From Marinomonas sp. UCMA 3892 (GTDB taxonomy: Bacteria > Pseudomonadota > Gammaproteobacteria > Pseudomonadales > Marinomonadaceae), in assembly GCF_012726345.1 (NCBI RefSeq), contig NZ_PTXN01000001.1:1-64000 (forward strand): 64,000 bases of DNA. The letters are read 5' to 3'. Below, piece by piece: positions 55,416-63,830 of this stretch. The notes beneath the pieces are model-generated. The model ran no database searches. It was not told the origin of the DNA and saw only the letters and a list, made by a program, of their open reading frames with translations. The position numbers were made by a program, and so were the translations under genes. Every line of letters begins with the position of its first letter. The stretch's first letter is position 1.

Positions 55416-56312
55416 TTAATCGTGCATTAATGATTGATGAGCTCCGACTCCAGCCATTACGCCAGAAGCCGATGCTAAGGTGGCATTTTGCATTGGGTTG
55501 GATGCATCACCAGCAGCAAAAACGCCCTCCACAGAAGTCTGCTTAAATGGATCGGTTTTAATCACCAGACCTAGCGGACCTTCTTCAAATTCGCATCCAA
55601 GTTGTTCGGCAAATGGGCTTGCCATGTGAGTTTTTGGCCCTACAAATAGAGCCGCTAAACGAATCGTACGACCGTCTGCAAGATAGACCGATGATATTTC
55701 CGGTGCTCTTCCTAATACTTCTATGACAGGCGTGCTTTCAATGGTTACACCACGTTTTAGTAAAAAAGCACGTTGCTCTTCATCCGGTTCGTATAGGCCT
55801 TGAGTAAAGTAGGTTGTTGGCCCCCAATCCGGAATCATTCCAGCCTGATGGGTAGATAGCGGACTGGTTGCTATAACTCCAAGTGGCTGGTTACGTACTT
55901 CATAACCATGGCAGTAGGGGCAGTGAATCACTGTAGCCCCCCAGCGTTCTTTTAGACCAGGAATATTGGGCAATTCATCTCTTAATCCTGTGGCTAATAT
56001 GAGTTTTTTACTGTGAAGGCTTGTATTGTCTTCAAGCATTACATGGAATGCTGAAGGTTTTTTTTCGACCGCCACGGCTTTGCCTTTGACGATGTCCGCT
56101 GTGGGATATTTTAGTAGCTGACGATAGGCTTCTTGTTGAATGGCGAAAGGTGATACGCCGTCTAGTCCGAAAAATCCATGAGATTCATCAGAGAAACGAT
56201 TTCTCGGTTCTCCAGCATCAATTACAGTAACTTTTCTTTGTCCTCTTGCTAGCTGCATGGCGGCAGACAATCCAGCAAAGCTTCCACCAATTACGATAAC
56301 GTCAAGTTGCAT
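55416..56312 (-). CDS. Thioredoxin-reductase-like NAD(P)/FAD-dependent oxidoreductase
   Basis: A 298-residue flavoprotein. FAD motif VIVIGGSFAGLSAAMQLARG and a CxxC redox centre in HCPYCHGYEVRNQPLG resemble TrxB, as does the C-terminal FAAGDASNPMQNATLASASG. The NADPH-domain glycine motif is degenerate (GVIATSPLSTHQAG instead of GxGxxA), so cofactor use may differ from true TrxB. The start at 56312 has AGGAA upstream; 56327 and 56348 are alternatives. It is divergent from an Rrf2 regulator, with a long inverted repeat between them, a classic regulator-target pair. Confidence 0.88.
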   Translation of the reverse strand: MQLDVIVIGGSFAGLSAAMQLARGQRKVTVIDAGEPRNRFSDESHGFFGLDGVSPFAIQQEAYRQLLKYPTADIVKGKAVAVEKKPSAFHVMLEDNTSLHSKKLILATGLRDELPNIPGLKERWGATVIHCPYCHGYEVRNQPLGVIATSPLSTHQAGMIPDWGPTTYFTQGLYEPDEEQRAFLLKRGVTIESTPVIEVLGRAPEISSVYLADGRTIRLAALFVGPKTHMASPFAEQLGCEFEEGPLGLVIKTDPFKQTSVEGVFAAGDASNPMQNATLASASGVMAGVGAHQSLMHD

Positions 56313-56368
56313 TGAGTTATTCCTCATTCCTGTTAAACATAGAGACATTAAATAACATCATAAGTTAC

Positions 56369-56410
56369 ATGAAATATTAAAGTCAACTCACGACACTTTT
56401 AATGTTTCAT
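56369..56410. promoter_or_regulatory. Inverted repeat, probable Rrf2 operator
   Basis: ATGAAATATTAAAG (56369-56382) and TTTTAATGTTTCAT (56397-56410) are inverted copies matching at about 12 of 14 positions, separated by 14 bases, between the divergent flavoprotein and Rrf2 genes. Confidence 0.6.
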
Positions 56411-56459
56411 GATAATCTGAGTTAGAATATACATATTGTTATTCGCCATGAGATTCTTG

Positions 56460-56906
56460 ATGAGAAAAGACAGCCGTTTATCCCGCATGTTGCATGTACT
56501 GATTCACATGAATCAGCTGGATGCGCCTGCCACTTCCGAAAAAATTGCCAGTATGCTCAATACCAACCCTGTTGTAGTGCGTAGAACCATGGCTGGTTTG
56601 CGAGACAAAGGTTATGTCTCATCTGTTAAAGGTCATGGCGGCGGTTGGTCATTGGCCATATCCTTGTCTGATATCACCTTGTTAGATATCCATAATGCTA
56701 TTGGCGAAAGCTCAGTGTTTACCATTGGACTGTCTGATGAACATACGTCATGCCCGATTGAAATAGCCGTTAACCAAGCTATTAGTGATGTATTGATTGA
56801 AGCCGAAGCATTATTGCTAGAACGCTTTCGAGACGTAACATTAGATATGTTAGCCGTTGGCTTTGCGGATTATCCACTTAATCAGCAAGCCTCTAGCGGA
56901 GAGTAA
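56460..56906 (+). CDS. Rrf2-family transcriptional regulator
   Basis: A 148-residue winged-helix protein: DSRLSRMLHVLIHMNQLDAP, TSEKIASMLNTNPVVVRRTM and GHGGGWSLAISLSDITLLDI. It is of the YwnA-like branch and has one Cys (SCPIEIAVNQ) instead of the three Fe-S cysteines of IscR/NsrR, so Cys-based redox or electrophile sensing is more likely than Fe-S sensing. Upstream in-frame ATG 56448 and TTG 56436 are alternative starts. Four bases separate it from the WYL regulator gene downstream. Confidence 0.88.
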   Translation: MRKDSRLSRMLHVLIHMNQLDAPATSEKIASMLNTNPVVVRRTMAGLRDKGYVSSVKGHGGGWSLAISLSDITLLDIHNAIGESSVFTIGLSDEHTSCPIEIAVNQAISDVLIEAEALLLERFRDVTLDMLAVGFADYPLNQQASSGE

Positions 56907-56910
56907 CAAA

Positions 56911-57600
56911 GTGGTTCGTTCACAGCGTTTGCTTACTTTAATTGGTTTATTGCGTAGCCATCGATATCCGGTGTCTGGGAAAACGTTGGCTGAAAAACTC
57001 AATGTAAGTTTGCGGACTTTGTATCGAGACATTGCCTCCTTGCAAGAGCAAGGTGCGAATATTGAAGGCGAAGCGGGCGTGGGCTACGTGCTCAAGCCGG
57101 GTTTTCTGCTGCCACCCTTGATGTTCACCGAAGAAGAAATCGAAGCCTTGGTGCTTGGAGCCCGTTGGGTTACACAACGGACGGATAACCAATTAAGTAA
57201 TGGCGCGCAAAACGCCTTGAATAAAATTGCTTCGGTACTGCCCGCAGAATTAAAAGACATTTTAGATGATACCTCCTTGCTGATCGGTCCAGGCAAAGAG
57301 TCGGCCACAGATACGGTGGATATGGCCGAAGTTCGCCAAGCGATTCGAGATGAAAAGATTCTCTCCATTGAGTATCGAGATTTAAAAGGCAAGCAGTCTC
57401 AGCGTCGAATCTGGCCATTTGCCTTGGGTTATTTTGATGAGGTTCGGGTGTTAGTGGCTTGGTGTGAACTGCGCCAAGAAATTCGTAATTTTCGGACAGA
57501 TAGAATCTTATCTTGTGAGTTAATCAATACGCGTTACGCAACGCCTCGTCATGTATTGCTTAAACTATGGCGTGAGACATTGGGCAACAAACCTTCCTAA
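56911..57600 (+). CDS. HTH-WYL-domain transcriptional regulator (YafY-like)
   Basis: A 229-residue protein. The N-terminal HTH_11 domain has SGKTLAEKLNVSLRTLYRDI; the WYL domain from about 135 has LSIEYRDLKGKQSQRRIWPF and LVAWCELRQEIRNFRTDRIL. WYL domains bind ligands or nucleic acid. The start is a GTG at 56911, decided by GGAGAG seven bases upstream; the longer open frame from 56857 would overlap the Rrf2 gene. It probably forms an operon with rrf2, and with the VOC gene further downstream as a possible target. Confidence 0.88.
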   Translation: MVRSQRLLTLIGLLRSHRYPVSGKTLAEKLNVSLRTLYRDIASLQEQGANIEGEAGVGYVLKPGFLLPPLMFTEEEIEALVLGARWVTQRTDNQLSNGAQNALNKIASVLPAELKDILDDTSLLIGPGKESATDTVDMAEVRQAIRDEKILSIEYRDLKGKQSQRRIWPFALGYFDEVRVLVAWCELRQEIRNFRTDRILSCELINTRYATPRHVLLKLWRETLGNKPS

Positions 57601-57721
57601 TTCATTTACTACTGACAAGATCTGACACTCCGCTTGTTTATTCTCACTTTATCGGGCCAAAGCTTGATGAGAAGTACTAAACTTTTAACGTGAAATATAA
57701 ACAGCGAATAGGATTATCAGT

Positions 57722-58111
57722 ATGGATCTTTCAAATTTCACCATCTTATATGTCGACAATGTACAACGCAGCGTGAATTTTTATCGCCCTTTATTTGAGC
57801 GCGAACCGGTAGAAGCTACCGAAAGCTTTGCTTTGTTTGTTTCGGAAACGGGCGCGAAGTTTGGTCTGTGGGTACGAGAAGATGTTTTGCCAACCGCTAC
57901 GGATGTGCCCGCGGGCAGTATGGAAGTCGCGCTTTCTCTTGATAATTTAATTACTTTGCAAATTCACTATATCAAGTGGCGAGAGTTGGGCGTCGACATT
58001 ATTCAAGAGCCAACAGTGATGGATTTCGGGACGACTTTTACAGCGCTTGATCCAGATGGTCATCGATTACGTGTGTACACCTACGAAAAAGCCGAGCAAG
58101 AGAAAGTCTAA
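57722..58111 (+). CDS. VOC-superfamily (glyoxalase/bleomycin-resistance-like) protein
   Basis: A 129-residue protein with paired beta-alpha-beta-beta-beta modules. FTILYVDNVQRSVNFYRPLF starts the first, and DFGTTFTALDPDGHRLRVYT ends the second, with the usual DPDGHRLR metal-side motif. VOC proteins bind a metal and act as isomerases, dioxygenases or binding proteins. Its position after a YafY-type regulator gene is common for this family. The substrate is unknown. Confidence 0.87.
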   Translation: MDLSNFTILYVDNVQRSVNFYRPLFEREPVEATESFALFVSETGAKFGLWVREDVLPTATDVPAGSMEVALSLDNLITLQIHYIKWRELGVDIIQEPTVMDFGTTFTALDPDGHRLRVYTYEKAEQEKV

Positions 58112-58124
58112 TGGCTGAGAAGTT

Positions 58125-58161
58125 ACCTTCATAAATCAAATGATGAAGGTTTTCTTTTTTT
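58125..58161 (+). terminator. Terminator after the VOC gene
   Basis: ACCTTCAT / ATGAAGGT stem with a 10-base loop, then TTTCTTTTTTT. Confidence 0.8.
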
Positions 58162-58281
58162 AATCTAAAAGAAACTCAAATAGTCTTTTTTCTTGGATTA
58201 TTGATTAAAATGAAATGATGGGTTAACTGGATGCATATTGATCAAGTTGAGCTGCAACCCTAAACTGATCACATCAAATAA

Positions 58282-58309
58282 AGCCAATTCAGTTTTTAGC
58301 GAATTGGCT
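58282..58309. promoter_or_regulatory. Hairpin in the leader of the dioxygenase gene
   Basis: The perfect 9-bp inverted repeat AGCCAATTC / GAATTGGCT has a 10-base spacer and starts 57 bases before the dioxygenase ATG. It has no T-run, so it looks more like an operator or leader structure than a terminator. Confidence 0.4.
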
Positions 58310-58338
58310 AATTATTCTAGTTTTAGAGGTGAACAACT

Positions 58339-59130
58339 ATGTTACCCACGTATTTTATTTCCCACGGTGGCGGCCCTTGGCCTTATATCCCAGACATGCG
58401 AGCCATGTTTTCTAATCTTGAAGCGTCTTTGGTTCGCATGACGGAAGAATTGCCTGAAAAACCAAAAGCGATTTTGATGATTTCAGGTCACTGGGAGCGC
58501 AAAACCTTTGGTGTTCAGTCTAACTCTGCACCGGGCATGGAATACGACTATTACGGTTTTCCGGCTCATACCTATGAAGTGAAATATCAAGCACCTGGTG
58601 CTCCAGACGTGGCCGCTCGCGTAGCTGAACTGATTAAAGGGGCCGGTTTTCCAGTAGATTTGGATGATAAAAAGGGCTTCGACCATGGTGCCTTTGCGCC
58701 AATGGCCGTGATGTACCCAGAAGAAGACATGCCGCTGATTCAGTTGTCCCTTAAATCGAACCTAGATCCAGAAGAACACCTAGCATTAGGGCGAGCATTG
58801 GCTCCATTGCGTGAAGAGGGTGTGCTGATTGTGGGGAGTGGTTTGAGTTTTCATAACCTTGGGTTAAGAGGCCCACAAGCCATCAAACCTTCTAATGCCT
58901 TTGATGCTTGGTTACAGGAAACCTTATTAGAAACGGCTCCGACAGAACGCAGTGCAAATTTGGTTGAGTGGGACAAAGCGCCGTATGCGCGAATTTGTCA
59001 TCCAAGAGAAGATCATCTAATCCCTCTCATGGTGGCTCTTGGTGCCGCCGAAGATGGCAAAGCCACCTGTGTTTATCATGACGAAGGATTGTTTGGTGGT
59101 TGGACGGCCTCTAGTTTTCGTTTTGATTAA
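58339..59130 (+). CDS. LigB/DODA-type extradiol ring-cleavage dioxygenase (YgiD-like)
   Basis: A 263-residue metal-dependent enzyme. The metal-ligand histidines sit in YFISHGGGPWPYIPD, MISGHWERKTFG and HPREDHLIPLMVALG, and the FDHGAFAPMAVMYPE segment carries the catalytic His. E. coli YgiD-type members open DOPA at the 4,5 bond, and others act on other catechols. The gene is probably monocistronic, behind its own leader. Its stop overlaps that of the convergent small-protein gene by 4 bases. Confidence 0.9.
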   Translation: MLPTYFISHGGGPWPYIPDMRAMFSNLEASLVRMTEELPEKPKAILMISGHWERKTFGVQSNSAPGMEYDYYGFPAHTYEVKYQAPGAPDVAARVAELIKGAGFPVDLDDKKGFDHGAFAPMAVMYPEEDMPLIQLSLKSNLDPEEHLALGRALAPLREEGVLIVGSGLSFHNLGLRGPQAIKPSNAFDAWLQETLLETAPTERSANLVEWDKAPYARICHPREDHLIPLMVALGAAEDGKATCVYHDEGLFGGWTASSFRFD

Positions 59131-59462
59131 ACGCTCTTAGGCTTTTTAGTCGCGTATTTTTTGGTGGCTCTGGATCGAAAGCCTGATCTAGCGCCAACCT
59201 GTTTGATTCGACCTTTCATCTCCAGCATGGCGATTTTGACTTTTTTGTTCGAAGCCGCCAGCCCCTTTAATTGCTCAATTTCTTTTAATGCCTCGGCAAA
59301 TTGTTTCTGCTTCAGCAAGATGTCCACAATGGCCTGCATGTGACTGACTACTTCAGTGTGATCTTGTTCAAAGGTAGATAAGCTGACGGCAAATGCCTTT
59401 CGATTTTGTTCTAAGGATTCTGTGGGTTGCTCTAATGGATCTGTCTGTGTGAATGTGGCCAT
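59127..59462 (-). CDS. Hypothetical protein, helical with basic C-terminus
   Basis: A 111-residue protein that I do not recognise. The N-terminal half is acidic and Gln/Thr-rich, the middle (about 45-80) is a strongly amphipathic helix with TPR-like spacing (ILLKQKQFAEALKEIEQLKG), and the C-terminus is rich in Arg/Lys/Ala (FRSRATKKYATKKPKSV), suggesting nucleic-acid binding. It has no signal peptide or membrane segment. The frame reads cleanly between the convergent dioxygenase gene and the next minus-strand gene, and its length and codon use are compatible with a real gene. Confidence 0.6.
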   Translation of the reverse strand: MATFTQTDPLEQPTESLEQNRKAFAVSLSTFEQDHTEVVSHMQAIVDILLKQKQFAEALKEIEQLKGLAASNKKVKIAMLEMKGRIKQVGARSGFRSRATKKYATKKPKSV

Positions 59463-59582
59463 GAATACCTTACAAATAGTGAGTTGCGTCAGCCTTGTAT
59501 TTTACTGAGAAATTCTAGCGAGTGCCTTTGTTATTCTTTGTTTGAGTCAAAAAGACTCGCTAGATGTTGATGGTGGCCGATA

Positions 59583-60464
59583 TCATTGGCGTCTAAAATC
59601 GATCCGTAATAATTGTCGAGGAAGGCCAGAAACATTGGCGGAAAAAGTGTGAAGACAGCGTGGATCAAACACAATAATGTCGCCAGCGACGCCGGTTAAG
59701 GTGACCGCTTTTTGTTCAATATCATCCAGTGTACTGCCTTCTTTCATGAAGCGCTGGATGCGTTTATCAGCAGAGTCTTCCTTTAGCAGTGCCTGAAACC
59801 AAGGATCTTGTTGAATAAGAGGTTCTAACACCTGATCCATAGGTAAGAGTTTTACGTCTTTTGGGCTTTCAAAGAGTCCGCTATTAACAGATTTAAACGC
59901 GTCTATGAGCGCCTCGTTATGGCATGTTCCAAGTGTGTTTGCGAGGGAGGCTATACGGCGATGGGAGCCAGAAACGACGCTTGTTGCGCCCATTTCTGTT
60001 CTCACCTCATCGAGAAATACAAAGACAAACAGGCTCCAAGGATCGGCATCTCCGACAACCGTTGGTTCATCATTATGCCAAGATTTATGAGGCACATTCC
60101 AAGCCGATTCTGAGCCCGGAAAGCTCAATAAAGAATACCAAAGGTCGAGTGGTTGCCAAGATTGAGCGCCGAATACCTGATCAATAGCCGATTGAATTTC
60201 GCCTTCAATCTCATCTAATTTACCTGAGGCTTTGAGGTCTCGCATAATCGACCCCATTCCGTTTAGGCGCTTTGCACGAGCGTCTCCGATAGGATTGCTT
60301 GGGTTGGCAAACCATGTACTGGGTTCGTCGATATCAATGTTAAATTTGTGTTTTACTTCTTGCCAAAGAGAGCTTTGCACTTCGACAATTTTTTCCATAT
60401 CGATGACATTGGAAAGCTTAAGAACACCCTTGTTCCGGAAGTCTTCTCGTTTAGATAATATCAT
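59583..60464 (-). CDS. Phytanoyl-CoA dioxygenase (PhyH) family protein
   Basis: A 293-residue Fe(II)/2-oxoglutarate-dependent oxygenase-fold protein. The HxD iron motif is in HKSWHNDEP, followed by FVFVFLDEVRTEMGATSVVS, then GSHRR. The distal His is in FDPRCLHTFSANVSGLPRQ, with a 2OG-binding Arg in LLRIDFRRQ. It would hydroxylate an unknown small molecule or amino acid derivative. It is monocistronic; no biosynthetic partner is adjacent. Confidence 0.85.
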   Translation of the reverse strand: MILSKREDFRNKGVLKLSNVIDMEKIVEVQSSLWQEVKHKFNIDIDEPSTWFANPSNPIGDARAKRLNGMGSIMRDLKASGKLDEIEGEIQSAIDQVFGAQSWQPLDLWYSLLSFPGSESAWNVPHKSWHNDEPTVVGDADPWSLFVFVFLDEVRTEMGATSVVSGSHRRIASLANTLGTCHNEALIDAFKSVNSGLFESPKDVKLLPMDQVLEPLIQQDPWFQALLKEDSADKRIQRFMKEGSTLDDIEQKAVTLTGVAGDIIVFDPRCLHTFSANVSGLPRQLLRIDFRRQ

Positions 60465-60581
60465 CGAATTGATATCCCTTTCAGTGTTAGTGTCTTAGTG
60501 ATTTTTATCTTAGACACATAATACCATTAGCCTTTGTTGAAAGAAGTCCTGTCATTAGAAAAAGCATGTTTCACAAAAGCA

Positions 60582-61235
60582 TTAAACCGCTTCGCCTGTT
60601 TCAGCTTGAGAGACTATTTCCACTTCTGCCACAGAATCTTTAAACCAAGCTTGCATATCTGGGTGCGCTAGCATGGTTTTGCAGTAGGCGCTGGCGGCGT
60701 CTGACAGTGTGATTCCGTAGGTTGAAAAACGAAAGACAACAGGAGCAAAGAATACGTCAGCTAAGCTAAAAGTACCGAATAAGTAGTCGCCATTTTGGGC
60801 GTGTTTGCTGCGTAAATCGGACCAGAGGGCGTCTAGGTTAGCGACTTCCTTTTGCGCATTATTACTGAGCTCAACACGACGTTTCGCACGACAATTCATT
60901 GGCATTTCGTTACGAATACCAAATAATCCAGAGTGCATGTCGGCCACAATAGAACGTGCTATGGCACGGCTATTTTTGTCTTCGGGCCACCCTGTACCAT
61001 CCAAATAGTTTTCATTGATGTATTCGCAAATGGCGAGAGAATCCCACACGCTCAGATCGTCATCCACTAAAACTGGCACTTTACCGGCGGGTGAATATTT
61101 GGCAAGTTCGCTATGAAACTCCTCACTAAACAGGCTGAGCTTTATTTCTTCAAATGGAATGTTAAAAGCTTTTAACGCCAACCAACCCCGTAACGACCAA
61201 GATGAGTAATTTTTATTTCCTATGATCAGTTTCAT
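60582..61235 (-). CDS. Glutathione S-transferase family protein
   Basis: A 217-residue protein. The N-terminal thioredoxin fold starts MKLIIGNKNYSSWSLRGWLA (Ser/Trp-type start seen in several bacterial GSTs) with the cis-Pro in GKVPVLVDDDLSVWDSLAIC. The C-terminal all-helical domain contains NGDYLFGTFSLADVFFAPVV, with the conserved Asp capping box. It would conjugate or reduce with glutathione. It is monocistronic. Confidence 0.9.
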   Translation of the reverse strand: MKLIIGNKNYSSWSLRGWLALKAFNIPFEEIKLSLFSEEFHSELAKYSPAGKVPVLVDDDLSVWDSLAICEYINENYLDGTGWPEDKNSRAIARSIVADMHSGLFGIRNEMPMNCRAKRRVELSNNAQKEVANLDALWSDLRSKHAQNGDYLFGTFSLADVFFAPVVFRFSTYGITLSDAASAYCKTMLAHPDMQAWFKDSVAEVEIVSQAETGEAV

Positions 61236-61468
61236 TATGCAAGGCTCCTTATTGGTGTCTGGTTCAATGTCTCTTTTTTTATAGCGCTCATTGTTGCAGT
61301 TTGTTTTTGTAATGACTAACGAATAGTTGAGCTGATTAATATTTTTTCTGAAAAGATAAGGTTAGTGATCTTTGAATAGTGAAAATCACCGTCATGATTT
61401 TGTAAGGCTGGGGGTTGAGTGAAAAGTACTTTGTTATGCTTGCCCATTCGAAGAATGAGGAGCTAAAA

Positions 61469-61651
61469 ATGAGAGCCACTTTACTGATTATTGCCGTCAG
61501 CTTGGTATCGTTAACTGGTTGCGAGATAAACCGAGTAGGCGGAAAATTTGCTGGTATTGATATTGAAGCCAAAAGTGAAGGTGCGCATCAAGATGGCGGT
61601 AAAAACGGAGCATTTTGTCCGCCTGGTCAAGCTAAAAAAGGCAGTTGTTAG
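61469..61651 (+). CDS. Small predicted lipoprotein
   Basis: A 60-residue protein with a lipoprotein signal peptide (LLIIAVSLVSLTGC; lipobox LTGC, Cys18). The mature part is about 43 residues, polar, with two more cysteines (FCPPGQAKKGSC) that could form a disulfide. GAGGAG lies 6-7 bases before the ATG, a strong ribosome site that supports a real gene despite its size. The function is unknown, although the CPPGQAKKG ending recurs in small marine proteobacterial lipoproteins, as far as I recall. Confidence 0.78.
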   Translation: MRATLLIIAVSLVSLTGCEINRVGGKFAGIDIEAKSEGAHQDGGKNGAFCPPGQAKKGSC

Positions 61652-61688
61652 TTTTCTATTACGCCAGATAAGCATTTCAACTCATGCA

Positions 61689-62606
61689 CTAATCAAATTT
61701 GAGTCTTTGCGAAAGGGCCTCCCAGATGCTGCTGGAGGCGCGACTGCGGTAGTTTTTTCCTAGACAAACAAGGTTGATTGGTTGGTTATCTGGATGTTGC
61801 CATTCGGTTAAGATTGGCACCAATTGTCGACTTTCGATTTCCGCTTTGATCAACAGAGGGTCGATCATAATAATGCCCAAACCAAGTCGTGCCATTTCCA
61901 CTAAAGCGCGGCTGTCATCAGTACTTAGTTCAGTGTTTACAGGGATGCTTTTAATCTTGTTATCTGTTTGGCGAAAAGGCCAATGATCTAGGGTGATATT
62001 ATTGTTTTTAAAGACAATACATTGATGTTCAGTAAGTTCATCTGGGTGTAGAGGAATGCCCTGCTTTTGGAGATAGTCTGGGCTTGCATACCAGCCCCAG
62101 CGCTTTTCTCCTATCTTTCTTGCGACTAAAGATGAATCTGGTAAATGGCCGATACGGATGGCAATGTCGATCTCTTGTTCTATCAAATCTACATACTCAT
62201 CGCTCAGGCAAAGTTCCAATGAAATAGCTGGATAGGCGTTTCGCAGAGTGCTGATTAAGGGTAAGAGAAAATGCTGACCAATCAATGATGAACAGCTGAT
62301 TTTGACTTTACCAGAAGGTTTAGTTTCATGTTCATCTATGACTCGTTGAGAATCTTCTAGTAATTTATTTAATGGGGCTGATGCGACTAATAAAGCGCGC
62401 CCTGCCTCGGTGAGACTCAGTTGACGTGTACTTCTTTGAATCAGGCGTTGGCCAATTTTATCTTCAAGTTGTTGGATCTTTTTACTCACCGAAGATCGCG
62501 GTAAACCATATTTTGTCGCCGCGGCTTGAAAGCTGCCCAGACGAGCCACGTTTTGGAACAAATACAAATGTGAAAGATGGTTATGCAGAGCGTCCATTGT
62601 GTTCAC
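61689..62606 (-). CDS. LysR-family transcriptional regulator
   Basis: A 305-residue regulator. The N-terminal helix-turn-helix is in FQAAATKYGLPRSSVSKKIQ and the effector domain starts at about residue 92 (GKVKISCSSLIGQHFLLPLI). It belongs to the CrgA-like branch. It is divergent from an SDR gene with 173 bases between them. That gap contains a perfect 17-base palindrome and a second related inverted repeat, so it very probably controls the SDR gene. Confidence 0.9.
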   Translation of the reverse strand: MNTMDALHNHLSHLYLFQNVARLGSFQAAATKYGLPRSSVSKKIQQLEDKIGQRLIQRSTRQLSLTEAGRALLVASAPLNKLLEDSQRVIDEHETKPSGKVKISCSSLIGQHFLLPLISTLRNAYPAISLELCLSDEYVDLIEQEIDIAIRIGHLPDSSLVARKIGEKRWGWYASPDYLQKQGIPLHPDELTEHQCIVFKNNNITLDHWPFRQTDNKIKSIPVNTELSTDDSRALVEMARLGLGIIMIDPLLIKAEIESRQLVPILTEWQHPDNQPINLVCLGKNYRSRASSSIWEALSQRLKFD

Positions 62607-62654
62607 CGTACAGTCAAAAGCGAAAGAGTATAAGACAAAATAACACGAATAATT

Positions 62655-62705
62655 GTTTCTATAATAGAAACCAATTGTTTATTTTTTGGTATCTAATAAG
62701 AAACC
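62655..62705. promoter_or_regulatory. Tandem inverted repeats, probable LysR operators
   Basis: Site 1, GTTTCTAT-A-ATAGAAAC (62655-62671), is a perfect palindrome. Site 2, GGTATCT-AATA-AGAAACC (62688-62705), is a related repeat with one mismatch. Both share the AGAAACC half-site and lie 16 bases apart. Confidence 0.65.
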
Positions 62706-62779
62706 ATAGAGGGTAATAAGATGTTTGCATACTAAATCCTGTTCATCCTATCGGAGAGCACATCATTGGAGTAGATAAC

Positions 62780-63508
62780 ATGCAATCAAAAACCATCTTA
62801 ATTACCGGCGCAACTTCTGGAATTGGTTTAGCCTTAGCAAAGAAGTGCGTAGCCTTGGGGAATCAAGTCATTATCACGGGACGAAATCAAACTAAGTTAG
62901 ATCAGGTAGCATCGCAACTAGGGGTGAAAGCCTACTTGGCCGATAGTGCGGATTTGGCACAATTGGTATTACTAGGGGAAGCTTTGCAACAAGACGGTAT
63001 TGTTTTGGATGGGGTAGTCCTTAATGCGGGGGTCTTTTATCCCAGTTCTTTTGTGGAAACCACAGCTGCAAATTTTGATGAAACGATAGGCATTAATACC
63101 AAGGGACCATTTTTTACCTTGCAGGCACTTTTGCCAAGCTTAGCGCAGCCTGCAAGTGTGGTGTTTATTTCTAGTATTGTTGTGACTAAAGGTTTTGCAG
63201 GCTGTTCAACGTATGCAGCCAGCAAAGCCGCATTTGAGGCGACAATCCGAGTGTTGAACATTGAATTAGCGGATCGTGGTATTCGCATAAACTCTATTCG
63301 CCCTGGTATTACGGCAACTGATATTCAGGCTAAAGCTGGAATGACGAAAGAGCAGGAAATGGCGTTATTTGAGAGTTTAAAGGCCACGCCAGTTGGTCGT
63401 GAATTAAACGCAGATGATCACCTTGGTGCTGCGTTATACCTTCTTGATGATGCGTCTCTTGCTTTGCGTAATGCCGTGATTGAAGTGGATGGTGGTTATA
63501 CCCTGTAA
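62780..63508 (+). CDS. SDR-family oxidoreductase
   Basis: A 242-residue classical short-chain dehydrogenase. Cofactor motif ILITGATSGIGLALAKK is at 6-22, VVLNAGVFYPSSF holds the NAG motif, and the catalytic Tyr-Lys is in CSTYAASKAAFEATI. The protein ends with LALRNAVIEVDGGYTL. The substrate is unknown. It is likely induced through the divergent LysR regulator. A terminator follows after 21 bases, so it is monocistronic. Confidence 0.9.
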   Translation: MQSKTILITGATSGIGLALAKKCVALGNQVIITGRNQTKLDQVASQLGVKAYLADSADLAQLVLLGEALQQDGIVLDGVVLNAGVFYPSSFVETTAANFDETIGINTKGPFFTLQALLPSLAQPASVVFISSIVVTKGFAGCSTYAASKAAFEATIRVLNIELADRGIRINSIRPGITATDIQAKAGMTKEQEMALFESLKATPVGRELNADDHLGAALYLLDDASLALRNAVIEVDGGYTL

Positions 63509-63830
63509 TAGAAAGTGGTTAATGTTATAAAAAACGAAAGCCATGATTAGCTTTCGTTTTTTATTTTGTTAGTCCATCCCATTGAAAAACATAGAATTTT
63601 ATTGATGCCATCAAAGGCAATACTTAGAACAAGAGGATAAAAGCCTAACGATCTCATTTGCGTAGAGTAAACAAAGTGTAGGTGCTGTCTTCGCTGTATA
63701 AGGATGGTGAAACAACGGCTCCATTGATGATTGCTTCAATTTTTTACATAACTTTTCTTATTTATGACAGAGTAATTAGGAAAAGTTGTCTATGGTTAGA
63801 GGTCACCATGCATCTATGGAGAGAACCCGC
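63509..63830 (+). other. Intergenic region before the right-edge gene
   Basis: About 320 bases. Contains the SDR terminator (63530-63561), then AT-rich sequence with a probable promoter for the right-edge gene. No other structure or coding signal is visible. Confidence 0.5.
63530..63561 (+). terminator. Terminator after the SDR gene
   Basis: Stem AAAAACGAAAGC / GCTTTCGTTTTT with an 8-base loop, followed by more T. Confidence 0.9.
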
